From: Marinospirillum alkalitolerans
GTDB lineage: Bacteria; Pseudomonadota; Gammaproteobacteria; Pseudomonadales; Halomonadaceae
NCBI RefSeq assembly: GCF_045055655.1
Contig: NZ_JBANFI010000003.1
Location: 248,001-312,000 of the forward strand
Length of the DNA: 64,000 nt
Direction: 5' to 3'
In this document: piece after piece, positions 34,164-43,082 of the stretch
Layout: every line of letters starts with the position of its first letter
Position numbering within the stretch: position 1 is the first letter of the stretch
The notes under the pieces: model-generated
What the model was told of the DNA's origin: nothing
What the model saw: the letters and a program-made list of their open reading frames with translations, nothing else
Databases searched by the model: none
Position numbers and translations under genes: made by a program

Positions 34164-36103
34164 GTTAGACCCACCTGCCATCTCGATTCTTCGCGTTCAT
34201 CCCATTCGCCTTGCAATCTCAGCGCCTGCTGCTGGGCAAAGTTCCACTGCACTGTTGCTTCTGTTGACCAAAAGGCTCCCGTGTGACCAGCCACAAACTG
34301 CTGCCAATGTGCATCCAAACCTAAGCGCACTGGACGCACAGGGGCCCAAACAAAGCCAAGATTGATGCCCGCCCCAAGCGCCCAGTCCTCTCCCTCTGGT
34401 GCATGCCCAGCCTGAGGTCCAATTTCTGTTCGCCCAGTCACAAAACCATAGGTCATCCAATCCTGCCCCTCTCCCCAAGCTCGGCCATAACCACCTATGG
34501 CAAAACCTCGCCAAGAGTCCTGCGTTCTGGCTTCTGGGTCCGTCCGCTCCAAACCTGTTTGTACCCGCCAGGCAGCCATCGAGAAAATCGGTGAACTAGG
34601 CAGATAGTTTCCTACTTCAACCAAGTTCAGCCGCCACGGCTCTAAACGCTGCTCATCTTCAAAAAAACGCAGTTCAAGCTCGAAGAGGTTAATTTCCGCG
34701 TTGGCCAGATAACCTTCAACAGCATCATAGCGGGTATGATAAGCCGGACGGGCGACAAGGCTCAGGTAGGCTTGATCGGCCTGCCAACCTAAGCCCACCC
34801 CCCAACGCGCCGTACCATGCCCTTGGTGAGGCGCGATCTCTGGCGTCGCTGGTGTCGTTAAGCCGGAGCGGCCTCTCACCTGCGCACGCGCCACCAAGAG
34901 ACGATGCATTTGAGGTGCTGCCTGCTCACGCGCGAGCCCTTGGTGCTGAAAACGAAAACTAATCCACTCTGCCGCCAGCTCATAAATCGCCGCCTGATTC
35001 ACGCCTTCTGGCAATAGAAAATCACGCGGATGGGGCTGATCAAAGGCCAGCACACGCGCTAGCTCCACTTCATCCGCCGTCATCTGTTGCGCCATATTGT
35101 GCAAACGCGTGGCAAAGGAAGGCCGAAAACCAGCCTCCTCGATCAGGAGTCCAGCCTGATCTAAAGCCCGCAAGGTGTCTACTGGCAGCGCTTTGATTTG
35201 AAAGCCCCGCGTTAAATCCAGATTTTCTTGGGCTACGGATAAAACGGCCAAGAGTTGATAAGAGCAGTTCTGATCAAAAAACCAATAGGTAAAGCGCATC
35301 TCGTTCAGCTCCCAAAGATGGCGCATCACCTGCTCGACACCGGCCGCGCTGATATCCAGCGGCAGCTCCCACATATCTCGGCTTTCTAGTTGGTTGTATT
35401 CATTCACCTTTTCATAATAAGGCATAAGGCTAAAATAACCTGGATAGCGCCCCAACATGCCTTTAATGGCATAGGCCATGCCTCCATCTTGACTATCCAC
35501 TTGAGCAGCGTAGTTAACAGCAAAAGCTACCAAGTCTGGGCGCTGCTGAGTATTGGCCGCATCTATCCGCAAGAGTGTATGCCCAAACATTGAGGCAGCA
35601 TTGTTTAAATAGGCCGAAGGGAACACCAGAGTGAGCCGGCCAGGATCGATTTCTTCATACCAAGCATCAAAAGCCGAACAAGGGCGCGCTGGCAGTGGTA
35701 TGTCTAATGCCGTGGCCAACCAATGGGCTCGCGCCGGAAAGCGGCAACGCAGATCGGCTTCTTCATCTAGCGCCGAGGTTAAAGAAGCTTGTAAAGCCTG
35801 CCAGGTGGCTTCTAACTCGGCCTGAGGCTGGGTTTGACCTTGGAGCGCAAGAAAAAAGCGCGGATCCTGCACTTGGCTTTTTCTTTGCCCTAAAAAACGA
35901 TCATGGTAGTGCCCAAGCTGGGTCCAGGCATTGGTACGACTCAGCGTCACGAGCTGCTCATTGGTCACCGCGGCAAGACGGGCCTCAAGATCCAGCTCAT
36001 CCGCCCAACTGGGCGCCAAAAGAGCCAACATCAGGGCTAAGCTACAGGCAACACGCCAGACAAGAGAGAAAAAAAGTTGGGAGAAAAAAGAAAAACAAGA
36101 CAC
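34145..36103 (-). CDS. DUF4105 envelope protein
   Basis: 652 residues from a GTG at 36103 with GAGG 7 bases upstream. A signal peptide ends near LLAPSWA, about residue 34. The middle part has SAYLNNAASMFGHTLLRID, YPGYFSLMPYYEKVNEYNQL, ESRDMWELPLDIS and YWFFDQNCSYQLL, the DUF4105 signature with a conserved Cys and His. The last 200 residues are strand-rich and end in Phe (LTWLHYF), as in an outer-membrane barrel. The papain-like Cys/His layout of DUF4105 suggests a hydrolase joined to a barrel; that is inference. Function unknown. Confidence 0.85.
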   Translation of the reverse strand: MSCFSFFSQLFFSLVWRVACSLALMLALLAPSWADELDLEARLAAVTNEQLVTLSRTNAWTQLGHYHDRFLGQRKSQVQDPRFFLALQGQTQPQAELEATWQALQASLTSALDEEADLRCRFPARAHWLATALDIPLPARPCSAFDAWYEEIDPGRLTLVFPSAYLNNAASMFGHTLLRIDAANTQQRPDLVAFAVNYAAQVDSQDGGMAYAIKGMLGRYPGYFSLMPYYEKVNEYNQLESRDMWELPLDISAAGVEQVMRHLWELNEMRFTYWFFDQNCSYQLLAVLSVAQENLDLTRGFQIKALPVDTLRALDQAGLLIEEAGFRPSFATRLHNMAQQMTADEVELARVLAFDQPHPRDFLLPEGVNQAAIYELAAEWISFRFQHQGLAREQAAPQMHRLLVARAQVRGRSGLTTPATPEIAPHQGHGTARWGVGLGWQADQAYLSLVARPAYHTRYDAVEGYLANAEINLFELELRFFEDEQRLEPWRLNLVEVGNYLPSSPIFSMAAWRVQTGLERTDPEARTQDSWRGFAIGGYGRAWGEGQDWMTYGFVTGRTEIGPQAGHAPEGEDWALGAGINLGFVWAPVRPVRLGLDAHWQQFVAGHTGAFWSTEATVQWNFAQQQALRLQGEWDEREESRWQVGLTWLHYF

Positions 36104-36114
36104 AGATTCGCCTC

Positions 36115-36150
36115 AAAAAAAATGCCACTTCCTGAACCAGAAAGCGGCAT
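36115..36150 (-). terminator. terminator of the DUF3015 gene
   Basis: On the minus strand ATGCCGCTT ... AAGTGGCAT (36150-36142 and 36130-36122) forms a 9-base stem with one G-U pair, followed by eight T. The T-run directly precedes the Shine-Dalgarno sequence of the DUF4105 gene. A second perfect hairpin (GCTGATTC/GAATCAGC, 36165-36184) lies nearer the DUF3015 stop. Confidence 0.8.
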
Positions 36151-36193
36151 AGTGTCATTCATCAGCTGATTCTAAAGAATCAGCCTGAAAAAC

Positions 36194-36673
36194 TTAGCTC
36201 AGCGTGTAACCCGCTAGGGCTGCATCGCTAGCAACAACGCTGTTCATGTTGCTCAGAATATCAGCAGAGGTCACATTTTCAGAAGTGAAAATCTCACCAT
36301 ACTGGCTCTGCAGTGCAGCTGTGAACGCAGACTGATCCGCAGCATCGACACCCCAAAGGGTCGCCAAAGTAGTCAGCGTCTCGCCTTCACCGCGAGCCGC
36401 ATCCACCGCCAGGGTATCCAAGTTATCATTGATATAGCTTTCCAGAGCGAACAAGGAGTTCTCTTGGCTGCAGTTCAATGTCCCTGTCGTCATACCAAAA
36501 GTTTGGTTGCCTGAAGTTCCGTTCAGCGTTGCGGCCAGAACATTCATGACCAAACCATCTTGACCTTCCAGCAATACGCTACCTAAACCACAACCAGCAT
36601 CAGAAACAGCGTGAGCAGAAGCCGCGAAGGGAAGAGCAACAGCCAGTGCACTTGCAGCGATTAACTTTTTCAT
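36194..36673 (-). CDS. DUF3015 secreted protein
   Basis: 159 residues from the ATG at 36673 (MKKLIAAS, GAGG upstream); the longer frame to 36886 is an AT-rich artefact. A signal peptide ends near ASAHA. The mature part has GCGLGSVLLEGQDGLVMN, TTGTLNC and ENSLFALESYINDNLDTLA, which is the DUF3015 family. It is periplasmic or surface associated, with two Cys likely in a disulfide. Function unknown. It has its own terminator. Confidence 0.85.
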   Translation of the reverse strand: MKKLIAASALAVALPFAASAHAVSDAGCGLGSVLLEGQDGLVMNVLAATLNGTSGNQTFGMTTGTLNCSQENSLFALESYINDNLDTLAVDAARGEGETLTTLATLWGVDAADQSAFTAALQSQYGEIFTSENVTSADILSNMNSVVASDAALAGYTLS

Positions 36674-36963
36674 ATTGAACATCCTCAAGATCCACTTAAA
36701 AATTTTCCTGTATAGTTCCAAATCAATCTGGAACAGCGGATAATCTTGCATATTTATCAAGACTCTTGCAAGCAATGAAATAAAAAAACACATATAACAA
36801 GAATATGCAGTCAGCATAAAAAAACATAAACAAAGAAAAAACCACTCGAACTCAAGGCCACAAGCCTTGCTCGAAAAATTGAGCAACCAAGATTTTTAAA
36901 TTCAAACTAACGTTTGATGATCAATACCCTTGATCTCATAACCTAACCAAGGAGTTATACTGA
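36674..36963. other. AT-rich divergent intergenic region
   Basis: 290 bases, clearly richer in A and T than the rest of the window, with many A-runs. It must hold the promoters of the DUF3015 gene (minus) and the DUF6882 gene (plus). I see possible -10 boxes (CTATACA on the minus strand near 36710) but none with a convincing -35. No gene is visible. Confidence 0.6.
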
Positions 36964-37617
36964 GTGAGCCCTTTATTTCAGAATCTTTTGAACCAATCTG
37001 TCGGCCATGGCTTTGCCAAGCAGCTCGCCTTTGGCGACCTACTGGGTGATCGCTCTTGGAGAATCGACTTAACAGAAGGCAAAGTCTTTTTCGGCGACGA
37101 TCTTTCTTTTCGCATTCAACTGCTTGGCACTGAATCCGAAGGGAATGCCACTTGGCTATGGGCCTGGGCTAATGAAGCAAGCAACCTACCTGCTGAACTT
37201 CTGGAGCTATGTACACTGCTCAAAACGACTGGAGAACAAGGCTCCATTCCTGAACTGAGCGAGCGTAGCTTTCCTCTAGAGCAGGCGAATGGGCACACTC
37301 TAGCGATGATCGCTTCCGGCTTGTTTAACTGCTGCTACTACAGAGCCCCCTATCCAGGAGGTGCGCTATTCTTTTTAATCCAAAATCCGCCGGCGCAGGT
37401 CGCTGAACCTGTAGGAATCACGCGAGCCGCGACCGTCATCACCGAAGTCGTCAGCGAGTTCGATGTAGATCACACAGCCATGAGTGAAGCTTTTCTCACC
37501 TCACAAGGTTTTACTGTCTCACGTGGTGAGCAGAGTCTGATCGGAGAACGCGAGCAGCGGACCATGACTCTGACATTCGATACCGGAGATCGCATCACCC
37601 GCATTCAAGTCGATTAA
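36964..37617 (+). CDS. DUF6882-like hypothetical protein
   Basis: 217 residues from a GTG at 36964 with AAGGAG 9 bases upstream. No signal peptide. WLWAWANEASNLPAELLELC and GLFNCCYYRAPYPGGALFFL fit DUF6882-type proteins, which are cytosolic and of unknown role. The C-terminal 60 residues (TVITEVVSEFDVDHTAM onward) look like a separate small strand-rich unit. Lies in the AT-rich patch between DUF3015 and tRNA-Leu. Confidence 0.65.
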   Translation: MSPLFQNLLNQSVGHGFAKQLAFGDLLGDRSWRIDLTEGKVFFGDDLSFRIQLLGTESEGNATWLWAWANEASNLPAELLELCTLLKTTGEQGSIPELSERSFPLEQANGHTLAMIASGLFNCCYYRAPYPGGALFFLIQNPPAQVAEPVGITRAATVITEVVSEFDVDHTAMSEAFLTSQGFTVSRGEQSLIGEREQRTMTLTFDTGDRITRIQVD

Positions 37618-37794
37618 AAATCAATCGACGTTAAAAGCGATAGACTTTATTTGAAGGGATGAAACCGCTATATAAGAGACCCAAGGCGCAACTTCATCCC
37701 TGCTCAAACCTGACTAGCCGCCTTGCTATTATTCTATACAATAGGTATTCGATGGATTGGCTATCATTAATCAATAAACTTAAAGTGCACGTCA

Positions 37795-38160
37795 ATGACG
37801 AAATCATTATCCGCTCCCTGCTGCCAACAAAAAATAGGCATTGCACTATTACTCAGCAAAGCAGAGTGGGCATCTCACCTCAGCCAAGTGGATTTTTGGC
37901 AATGGAATTATTATCGCTGCCCACATTGTCAAACCCCTTGCTGGTTTGGTTACAACCAAGAGAGTGCATGGTGTGGCATTTATGGCGCTGCCCCTGTGGC
38001 AGATTTGATTCCGGTATCACCTATTGATGGCATGCCACAACCTGTCATCGGCGCCCAATCTGTCATATTTGAGTATGCAGGGGTGCTTTATGAGATTCAG
38101 CGCGGCAAGCATTATTGGCATTCAATGAAGCAAACTGGTGGCATCACGCAGAAGAGTTAA
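37795..38160 (+). CDS. hypothetical Cys-rich protein, possible zinc ribbon
   Basis: 121 residues. APCCQQKIG near the start and YYRCPHCQTPCWFGY at about 40-54 give two Cys pairs, a likely zinc ribbon. The rest (GAAPVADLIPVSPIDGMP, FEYAGVLYEIQRGKHYW) is not recognised. Another frame (37659-38027) overlaps it; I prefer this one for the paired Cys motifs and because the other frame is low in family-like features. The Shine-Dalgarno sequence is weak, and an upstream frameshift cannot be excluded. Confidence 0.5.
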   Translation: MTKSLSAPCCQQKIGIALLLSKAEWASHLSQVDFWQWNYYRCPHCQTPCWFGYNQESAWCGIYGAAPVADLIPVSPIDGMPQPVIGAQSVIFEYAGVLYEIQRGKHYWHSMKQTGGITQKS

Positions 38161-38240
38161 TGATCTAACGCACACTGGGTCGATCCAATAGCGTGGATAT
38201 TTACTGATGAGTCTCACTAGGGGATTGAGGTAAAACTCAC

Positions 38241-38261
38241 AAAGACTTGATGTCAGTCTTT
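38241..38261 (-). terminator. hairpin downstream of tRNA-Leu
   Basis: AAAGACT, loop TGATGTC, AGTCTTT, 9 bases beyond the CCA end of the tRNA. On the minus strand it is followed by GTGAGTTTT, a modest T-rich tail. Confidence 0.5.
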
Positions 38262-38269
38262 GATTTATA

Positions 38270-38356
38270 TGGTACCGAAGGCCGGACTCGAACCGGCACA
38301 CCCGCAAGGGCGGCGGATTTTGAATCCGCTGCGTCTACCAATTCCGCCACTCCGGC
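38270..38356 (-). tRNA. tRNA-Leu (anticodon CAA)
   Basis: 87 bases on the minus strand, starting GCCGGAGTGGCGGAATTGGT and ending in an encoded CCA. The anticodon stem is GCGGA/TCCGC with loop TTCAAAA, giving CAA, which reads UUG. The long variable arm (GCCCTTGCGGGT) is the class II arm expected for Leu. The T-arm reads CCGGTTCGAGTCCGG. The last acceptor pair is G-U. Confidence 0.95.
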
Positions 38357-38554
38357 ATAATTTGGGCAAGCAGGCAAGCTGCTCTGGTAGGATGCGCGCA
38401 TTATAGCCACTTATTAACAAGAGTCAACTCCCGATTGCACCCGCCCTTGATCGCTCAGTGGATGATCTGATCATCAAAAGCTGAAGATTATTCTCAAGCT
38501 GGGTTTTCGGTTAGAATGAGGCTTCTTTTTTTATCGTGATGGATGCCAACCTTT

Positions 38555-39583
38555 ATGCAGCGCAGTGACTTCTCCTTCACCCTTCCTGATCATTTGATTG
38601 CTCGCTTCCCGCCTGCGCAAAGGCGCGATTCACGCTTATTGATTCTGCATCCAGATGCCAGTATCACTCATGCACAGTTTCCGGACCTGCTTGATCAGGT
38701 TCAGGCTGGCGACCTGATGGTATTCAATAACACACGAGTGATTCCTGCACGCCTGCTTGGCCAGAAATCCACCGGCGGACAGGTCGAAGTCTTGATTGAG
38801 CGAGTATTGGATGATCAACGCGCACTCGCCCATGTGCGGGCCAGCAAATCGCCCAAGGCAGGCAGTCGGCTCAGGCTTGAAGGAGAGCTGGATGTCGAGT
38901 GCACTGGCCGTGAAGGCGCACTTTTTTGTCTGACCTTCCATCATGCCGAGCCTTTGCTGAGCTTGCTCGAGCGCTATGGCCATATGCCCCTACCCCCCTA
39001 TATGGATCGGGCTGACCAGCCTGAAGACCAAGAGCGCTATCAAACCGTCTATGCACAAAAACCCGGTGCTGTCGCCGCCCCCACAGCGGGCCTGCATTTT
39101 GATCAGCAACTTTTAGCCCAGCTCGCACAAAAAGGCGTACAAACGGCCTTTGTCACTCTGCATGTGGGTGCAGGCACCTTTCAGCCAGTGAAGGTCGATA
39201 AGCTAGAAGAACATGTGATGCATCAAGAATGGCTTGAAGTCACTGAAGAAGTCGCCGAGCAGGTGCGTCAAACCCAAGCAGCAGGTGGACGCATTATTGC
39301 TGTCGGCACCACCAGCGTGCGCTGCTTAGAAACGGCGAGCCACAGCGGCCAGATCCAGGCCTATCGCGGTGAAACCGATATTTTCATCTATCCAGGCTAT
39401 CAGTGGCGTTGCGTGGATCAATTGATCACTAACTTCCACCTGCCTGAATCCACGCTGCTGATGCTGGTGGCCAGTTTTGCCGGCCACCAGCCCATTATGC
39501 AGGCCTATCAAGAAGCCATAGATGAGGGTTACCGCTTCTATAGCTATGGCGATGCGATGCTGCTGACACGCGCTTCGGCTTAG
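38555..39583 (+). CDS. queA: S-adenosylmethionine:tRNA ribosyltransferase-isomerase
   Basis: Makes epoxyqueuosine from preQ1-tRNA. The ATG at 38555 (MQRSDFSFTLPDHLIARFP) matches the family start; an ATG four codons earlier is also possible and neither has a strong Shine-Dalgarno sequence. 342 residues. Blocks: VFNNTRVIPARL, GHMPLPPYMDR, YAQKPGAVAAPTAGLHFD, HVGAGTFQPV and TNFHLPESTLLMLV. First gene of the queA-tgt-yajC-secDF run. Confidence 0.96.
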   Translation: MQRSDFSFTLPDHLIARFPPAQRRDSRLLILHPDASITHAQFPDLLDQVQAGDLMVFNNTRVIPARLLGQKSTGGQVEVLIERVLDDQRALAHVRASKSPKAGSRLRLEGELDVECTGREGALFCLTFHHAEPLLSLLERYGHMPLPPYMDRADQPEDQERYQTVYAQKPGAVAAPTAGLHFDQQLLAQLAQKGVQTAFVTLHVGAGTFQPVKVDKLEEHVMHQEWLEVTEEVAEQVRQTQAAGGRIIAVGTTSVRCLETASHSGQIQAYRGETDIFIYPGYQWRCVDQLITNFHLPESTLLMLVASFAGHQPIMQAYQEAIDEGYRFYSYGDAMLLTRASA

Positions 39584-39630
39584 GTCTCTTTTTTATTTAA
39601 TTCGATTCTTTGATTCGACAAGGTACAAGA

Positions 39631-40770
39631 ATGCGCTCCGAATGCTTTATGCAGTTTGATCTGCTCAACACCGATGGCCGTGCACGCCGTGGCCGCCTCA
39701 CTTTTCCACGCGGAACGATAGAAACACCCGCTTTTATGCCAGTCGGCACCTACGGCACAGTTAAGGGCATGCTGCCTAAGGACGTTGAGGCGATAGGCGC
39801 TGAAATCGTGCTCGGCAACACCTTCCACCTGATGCTCAAGCCAGGCACAGACATTATTGAAGCCCACGGTGATCTGCATGATTTTATGCAGTGGGAGCGG
39901 CCGATTCTGACTGACTCTGGCGGCTTTCAGGTCTTCTCTTTGGGGCAGCTGCGCAAGATTACCGAAGAAGGCGTCCATTTTCGTTCACCCCACGATGGTG
40001 CCAAGGTCTTTATGGGACCAGAAGAGTCGATGGCTGTGCAGCGCAAGCTGGGCTCGGATATCGTGATGATCTTTGATGAATGCACCCCCTACCCAGCCAC
40101 CTTTGCCGAAGCCGAAAAATCGATGGAGCTGTCGCTGCGCTGGGCCAAGCGTTCTAAAGTAGCGCATGGCAGCAGTCCCTCTGCGCTGTTCGGGATTATT
40201 CAAGGCGGCATGTATCCTGAGTTGCGCAAGCGCTCGCTAGAGGGCCTGCTTGAGATCGATTTTGATGGCATGGCGATTGGCGGCCTCTCGGTGGGCGAGC
40301 CTAAAGAAGAGATGCTCAAGACACTGAACTATCTGCCCCAGTGGATGCCTGAGGACAAACCCCGCTACCTGATGGGCGTGGGCAAGCCAGAAGACCTGGT
40401 GGAAGGTGTGCGCCGTGGCGTCGATATGTTTGATTGCGTAATGCCAACCCGCAATGCGCGCAATGGCCATTATTTTACCGCTGAGGGCGTGGTTAAAATC
40501 CGCAATGCCAAGCATAAAATGGATACTGGCCCCATTGAGCCCGGCTGTGATTGCTATACCTGCCAGAATTTTTCACGCAGTTATCTTCACCACTTGGATC
40601 GCAGTGGCGAGATGCTGGGTTCCATGCTGGGCACTATTCATAACCTGCGCCACTACCAAAGGCTGATGGCTGGTTTGCGTCAGGCTATAGAAGCAGGTAA
40701 ATTGTCGGGCTTCGTGGATGACTTCTATGCTGCTCTCGGGCGTGAAACACCAGAGTTACCCGAAGCCTAA
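39631..40770 (+). CDS. tgt: queuine tRNA-guanine transglycosylase
   Basis: Swaps G34 for preQ1 in GUN-anticodon tRNAs. The ATG at 39631 has AAGG 7 bases upstream; an ATG at 39649 is nearer the usual family start. 379 residues from 39631. Landmarks are ETPAFMPVGTYGTVKG, DSGGFQVFSLG (catalytic Asp), GVDMFDCVMPTRNARNG (nucleophile Asp) and the zinc site CDCYTCQNFSRSYLHHL. Follows queA at 47 bases. Confidence 0.97.
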   Translation: MRSECFMQFDLLNTDGRARRGRLTFPRGTIETPAFMPVGTYGTVKGMLPKDVEAIGAEIVLGNTFHLMLKPGTDIIEAHGDLHDFMQWERPILTDSGGFQVFSLGQLRKITEEGVHFRSPHDGAKVFMGPEESMAVQRKLGSDIVMIFDECTPYPATFAEAEKSMELSLRWAKRSKVAHGSSPSALFGIIQGGMYPELRKRSLEGLLEIDFDGMAIGGLSVGEPKEEMLKTLNYLPQWMPEDKPRYLMGVGKPEDLVEGVRRGVDMFDCVMPTRNARNGHYFTAEGVVKIRNAKHKMDTGPIEPGCDCYTCQNFSRSYLHHLDRSGEMLGSMLGTIHNLRHYQRLMAGLRQAIEAGKLSGFVDDFYAALGRETPELPEA

Positions 40771-40817
40771 GTGCACTTTTTAACCCCTTTTCAACGACTG
40801 CTTATAAGGAGCAACCT

Positions 40818-41147
40818 ATGGAGTTTTTCATTTCTGCTGCCCATGCGGATGCGGGTGCCGCTAGCCCGATTTCAAGCATTATCATGCTGGTGGGTTTTGT
40901 CGCCATTTTTTACTTTCTGCTGATTCGCCCTCAGCAAAAGCGTGCAAAAGAGCACAAAAATCTGCTGGCTGAGCTGAGCATGGGTGATGAAGTGACACTG
41001 GCAGGCGGCATGCTGGGTCGTATCAGCAAGGTCACCGACGAGTTTTTAGTGCTCGAAATTTCTAAAGATGTCTCGATCAAAGTCCAAAAAGCAGCGGTGA
41101 CTGCCGTTCTGCCTAAAGGCACTTTAAAAGCGGTTGACGCGGAATAA
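40818..41147 (+). CDS. yajC: YajC, Sec accessory membrane protein
   Basis: 109 residues. One membrane helix (SIIMLVGFVAIFYFLLIRP) followed by QQKRAKEHKNLLAELSMGDEV and a small strand-rich domain. Associates with SecDF. Ideal AAGGAG before the ATG. Confidence 0.96.
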   Translation: MEFFISAAHADAGAASPISSIIMLVGFVAIFYFLLIRPQQKRAKEHKNLLAELSMGDEVTLAGGMLGRISKVTDEFLVLEISKDVSIKVQKAAVTAVLPKGTLKAVDAE

Positions 41148-41222
41148 AAGCCAGTGGCTCTGCGCAGGAGCCACTGAGTTCACCAACACAAATGATTCAC
41201 TGCTGATCAATTAAAGGCTGTT

Positions 41223-43070
41223 ATGCTGAACCGTTACCCTCTGTGGAAAGTTGTGCTGATCCTTTTTGTGATCGGCCTGGGCGTGGTCTATGCCCTGCCT
41301 AATCTTTATCCTGAAGATCCAGCGATCCAGGTCTCAGGATCACGCGCTTCGATAGAAGTGACGAATCGGGATCAAGCCCGTATTGAGCAAGCCCTGAATC
41401 AAGCCGGCATTGCTTTTTTCGGCTCTCAACTGGAAAACCAATCATTACTGATTCGTTTTGCAGATAATCAGGCACAAACGGCGGCTCAGTCCGTCATTCA
41501 GCAAGCAGCAGGGGATAATCTGGTGGTGGCGCTCAATCAAGCGCCCACCACACCAGACTGGCTCTCCTCCCTCGGTGCCAAGCGTATTAATCTTGGCTTG
41601 GATTTACGCGGAGGCGTGCACTTCCAGATGGAAGTCGATATGGAAGCCGCTGTTGCCCAGCAACTCGAAGCCGAAGCGGGTGAAGTGCGCCGTTTACTGC
41701 GTAGCGAAAGACTCAGATTCCGCCAAGTCACGCTCAGCGACCAAGGTTTGCGTGTTCAGATGGCCTCCGAAGAGGATCTGGTACAAGCACAAAGACTTCT
41801 CCAGCGCGAGCTACGTGATTTTGATTTTGAAGCCAACCCGACCACACTGCGCCTCCATTTAACGCTCAAAGAGCAGATGGTGCGTGATATCGAAGACTAT
41901 GCCATTGAACAGAACTTGATCACGCTGCGTAATCGGGTCAATGAACTCGGGGTCGCTGAGCCGTTAGTTCAGCGCTCAGGGCGTAATCGTATTGTTGTTG
42001 AGCTCCCTGGCATTCAAGACACCGCTGCCGCCAAGCGCGTACTCGGTGCTACGGCCAACCTGCAATTCCGCCTTGAAGCGCGTCAAAACGAAGATCCCAT
42101 CAATGTCGAGCGCTTTAACTTCCGTGATGAACATGGCCGCAGCGCTTTGTTAGAGCGCGACATCATCACCACCGGCAACCATGTCACCAACGCCAGTATC
42201 GGCTTTGATGAGAACAACCGCGCACAGGTCAATGTCCGCCTAAATTCTCAGGGCGGCCGTTTAATGAGCCAAGCCACACGCCCGAATGTCGGACGCGCGA
42301 TGGCGGTGATTTTTATCGAGCACAAAACACGCAGCCAGTTTGTTGAGCAGGATGGCGAGCTGGTTGAACAGCGTGAGAATTTTGTTGAACAAGGCATCAT
42401 CTCCTTAGCCAATATTCAAAGCGAGCTTGGTAGCAGCTTCCGCATCACTGGCAATTTTAGCGTTCAAGAAGCCAATGAGCTGGCCATGCTGCTGCGCGCA
42501 GGTGCCTTGGCTGCCCCGATGTATTTTGTTGAAGAACGCACCATTGGTCCCAGCCTTGGACAAACCAATATTGAGCAGGGCGTGCTGTCAATCCAGATTG
42601 GTCTCGCGCTGGTGGTGCTCTTTATGCTGATCTGGTACCGCCTCTTTGGTGTTTTTGCCTGCGTCGCACTCACCGCAAACCTGGTGCTGCTGGTCGCACT
42701 CCTCTCTGTACTGGGCGCCACCCTGACACTGCCCGGTATCGCAGGGATCGTGCTGACACTGGGGATGGCGGTGGATGCCAACGTGCTGATTAATGCGCGG
42801 ATCAAAGAAGAGATGTATCACCGTGGTCTTTCGCCCCAAAACGCGATCCATGCAGGTTACGAAAAGGCCTTCTCGACGATTCTGGATGCCAATATCACCA
42901 CCTTCCTCGTCGCGATTATTCTGTTCTCGGTTGGCACCGGCCCAGTGAAGGGCTTTGCCGTGACGCTCTCGTTAGGCTTACTGACTTCGATGTTTACCGC
43001 CATTATGGTCACACGCTTGCAGGTCAACTGGGTTTACGGCCAGCGTCGTGTTGAGCGTTTATCTATCTAA
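41223..43070 (+). CDS. secD: Sec translocon protein SecD
   Basis: 615 residues. An N-terminal helix, a large periplasmic part (LGLDLRGGVHFQMEVD, NRVNELGVAEPLVQRSGRNR), then five C-terminal helices with GPSLGQ, GMAVDANVLINARIKEE and DANITTF. With SecF it uses the proton gradient to pull exported proteins. Twelve bases separate it from secF. Confidence 0.97.
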   Translation: MLNRYPLWKVVLILFVIGLGVVYALPNLYPEDPAIQVSGSRASIEVTNRDQARIEQALNQAGIAFFGSQLENQSLLIRFADNQAQTAAQSVIQQAAGDNLVVALNQAPTTPDWLSSLGAKRINLGLDLRGGVHFQMEVDMEAAVAQQLEAEAGEVRRLLRSERLRFRQVTLSDQGLRVQMASEEDLVQAQRLLQRELRDFDFEANPTTLRLHLTLKEQMVRDIEDYAIEQNLITLRNRVNELGVAEPLVQRSGRNRIVVELPGIQDTAAAKRVLGATANLQFRLEARQNEDPINVERFNFRDEHGRSALLERDIITTGNHVTNASIGFDENNRAQVNVRLNSQGGRLMSQATRPNVGRAMAVIFIEHKTRSQFVEQDGELVEQRENFVEQGIISLANIQSELGSSFRITGNFSVQEANELAMLLRAGALAAPMYFVEERTIGPSLGQTNIEQGVLSIQIGLALVVLFMLIWYRLFGVFACVALTANLVLLVALLSVLGATLTLPGIAGIVLTLGMAVDANVLINARIKEEMYHRGLSPQNAIHAGYEKAFSTILDANITTFLVAIILFSVGTGPVKGFAVTLSLGLLTSMFTAIMVTRLQVNWVYGQRRVERLSI

Positions 43071-43082
43071 TAGGAGCCTTGG

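Noticed and set aside
36674..36886. Extended DUF3015 frame starting at 36886
   Set aside because: AT-rich sequence giving a hydrophobic, Cys/Phe-rich peptide before a perfectly good signal peptide start at 36673.
37655..37701. AGGGATGAA/TTCATCCCT inverted repeat after the DUF6882 gene
   Set aside because: 29-base loop and no T-run; too weak to call a terminator or operator.
37659..38027. Alternative plus-strand frame overlapping the Cys-rich gene
   Set aside because: No ribosome site and no paired motifs; the 37795-38160 frame carries CC and CxxC pairs. A frameshift joining both cannot be fully excluded.
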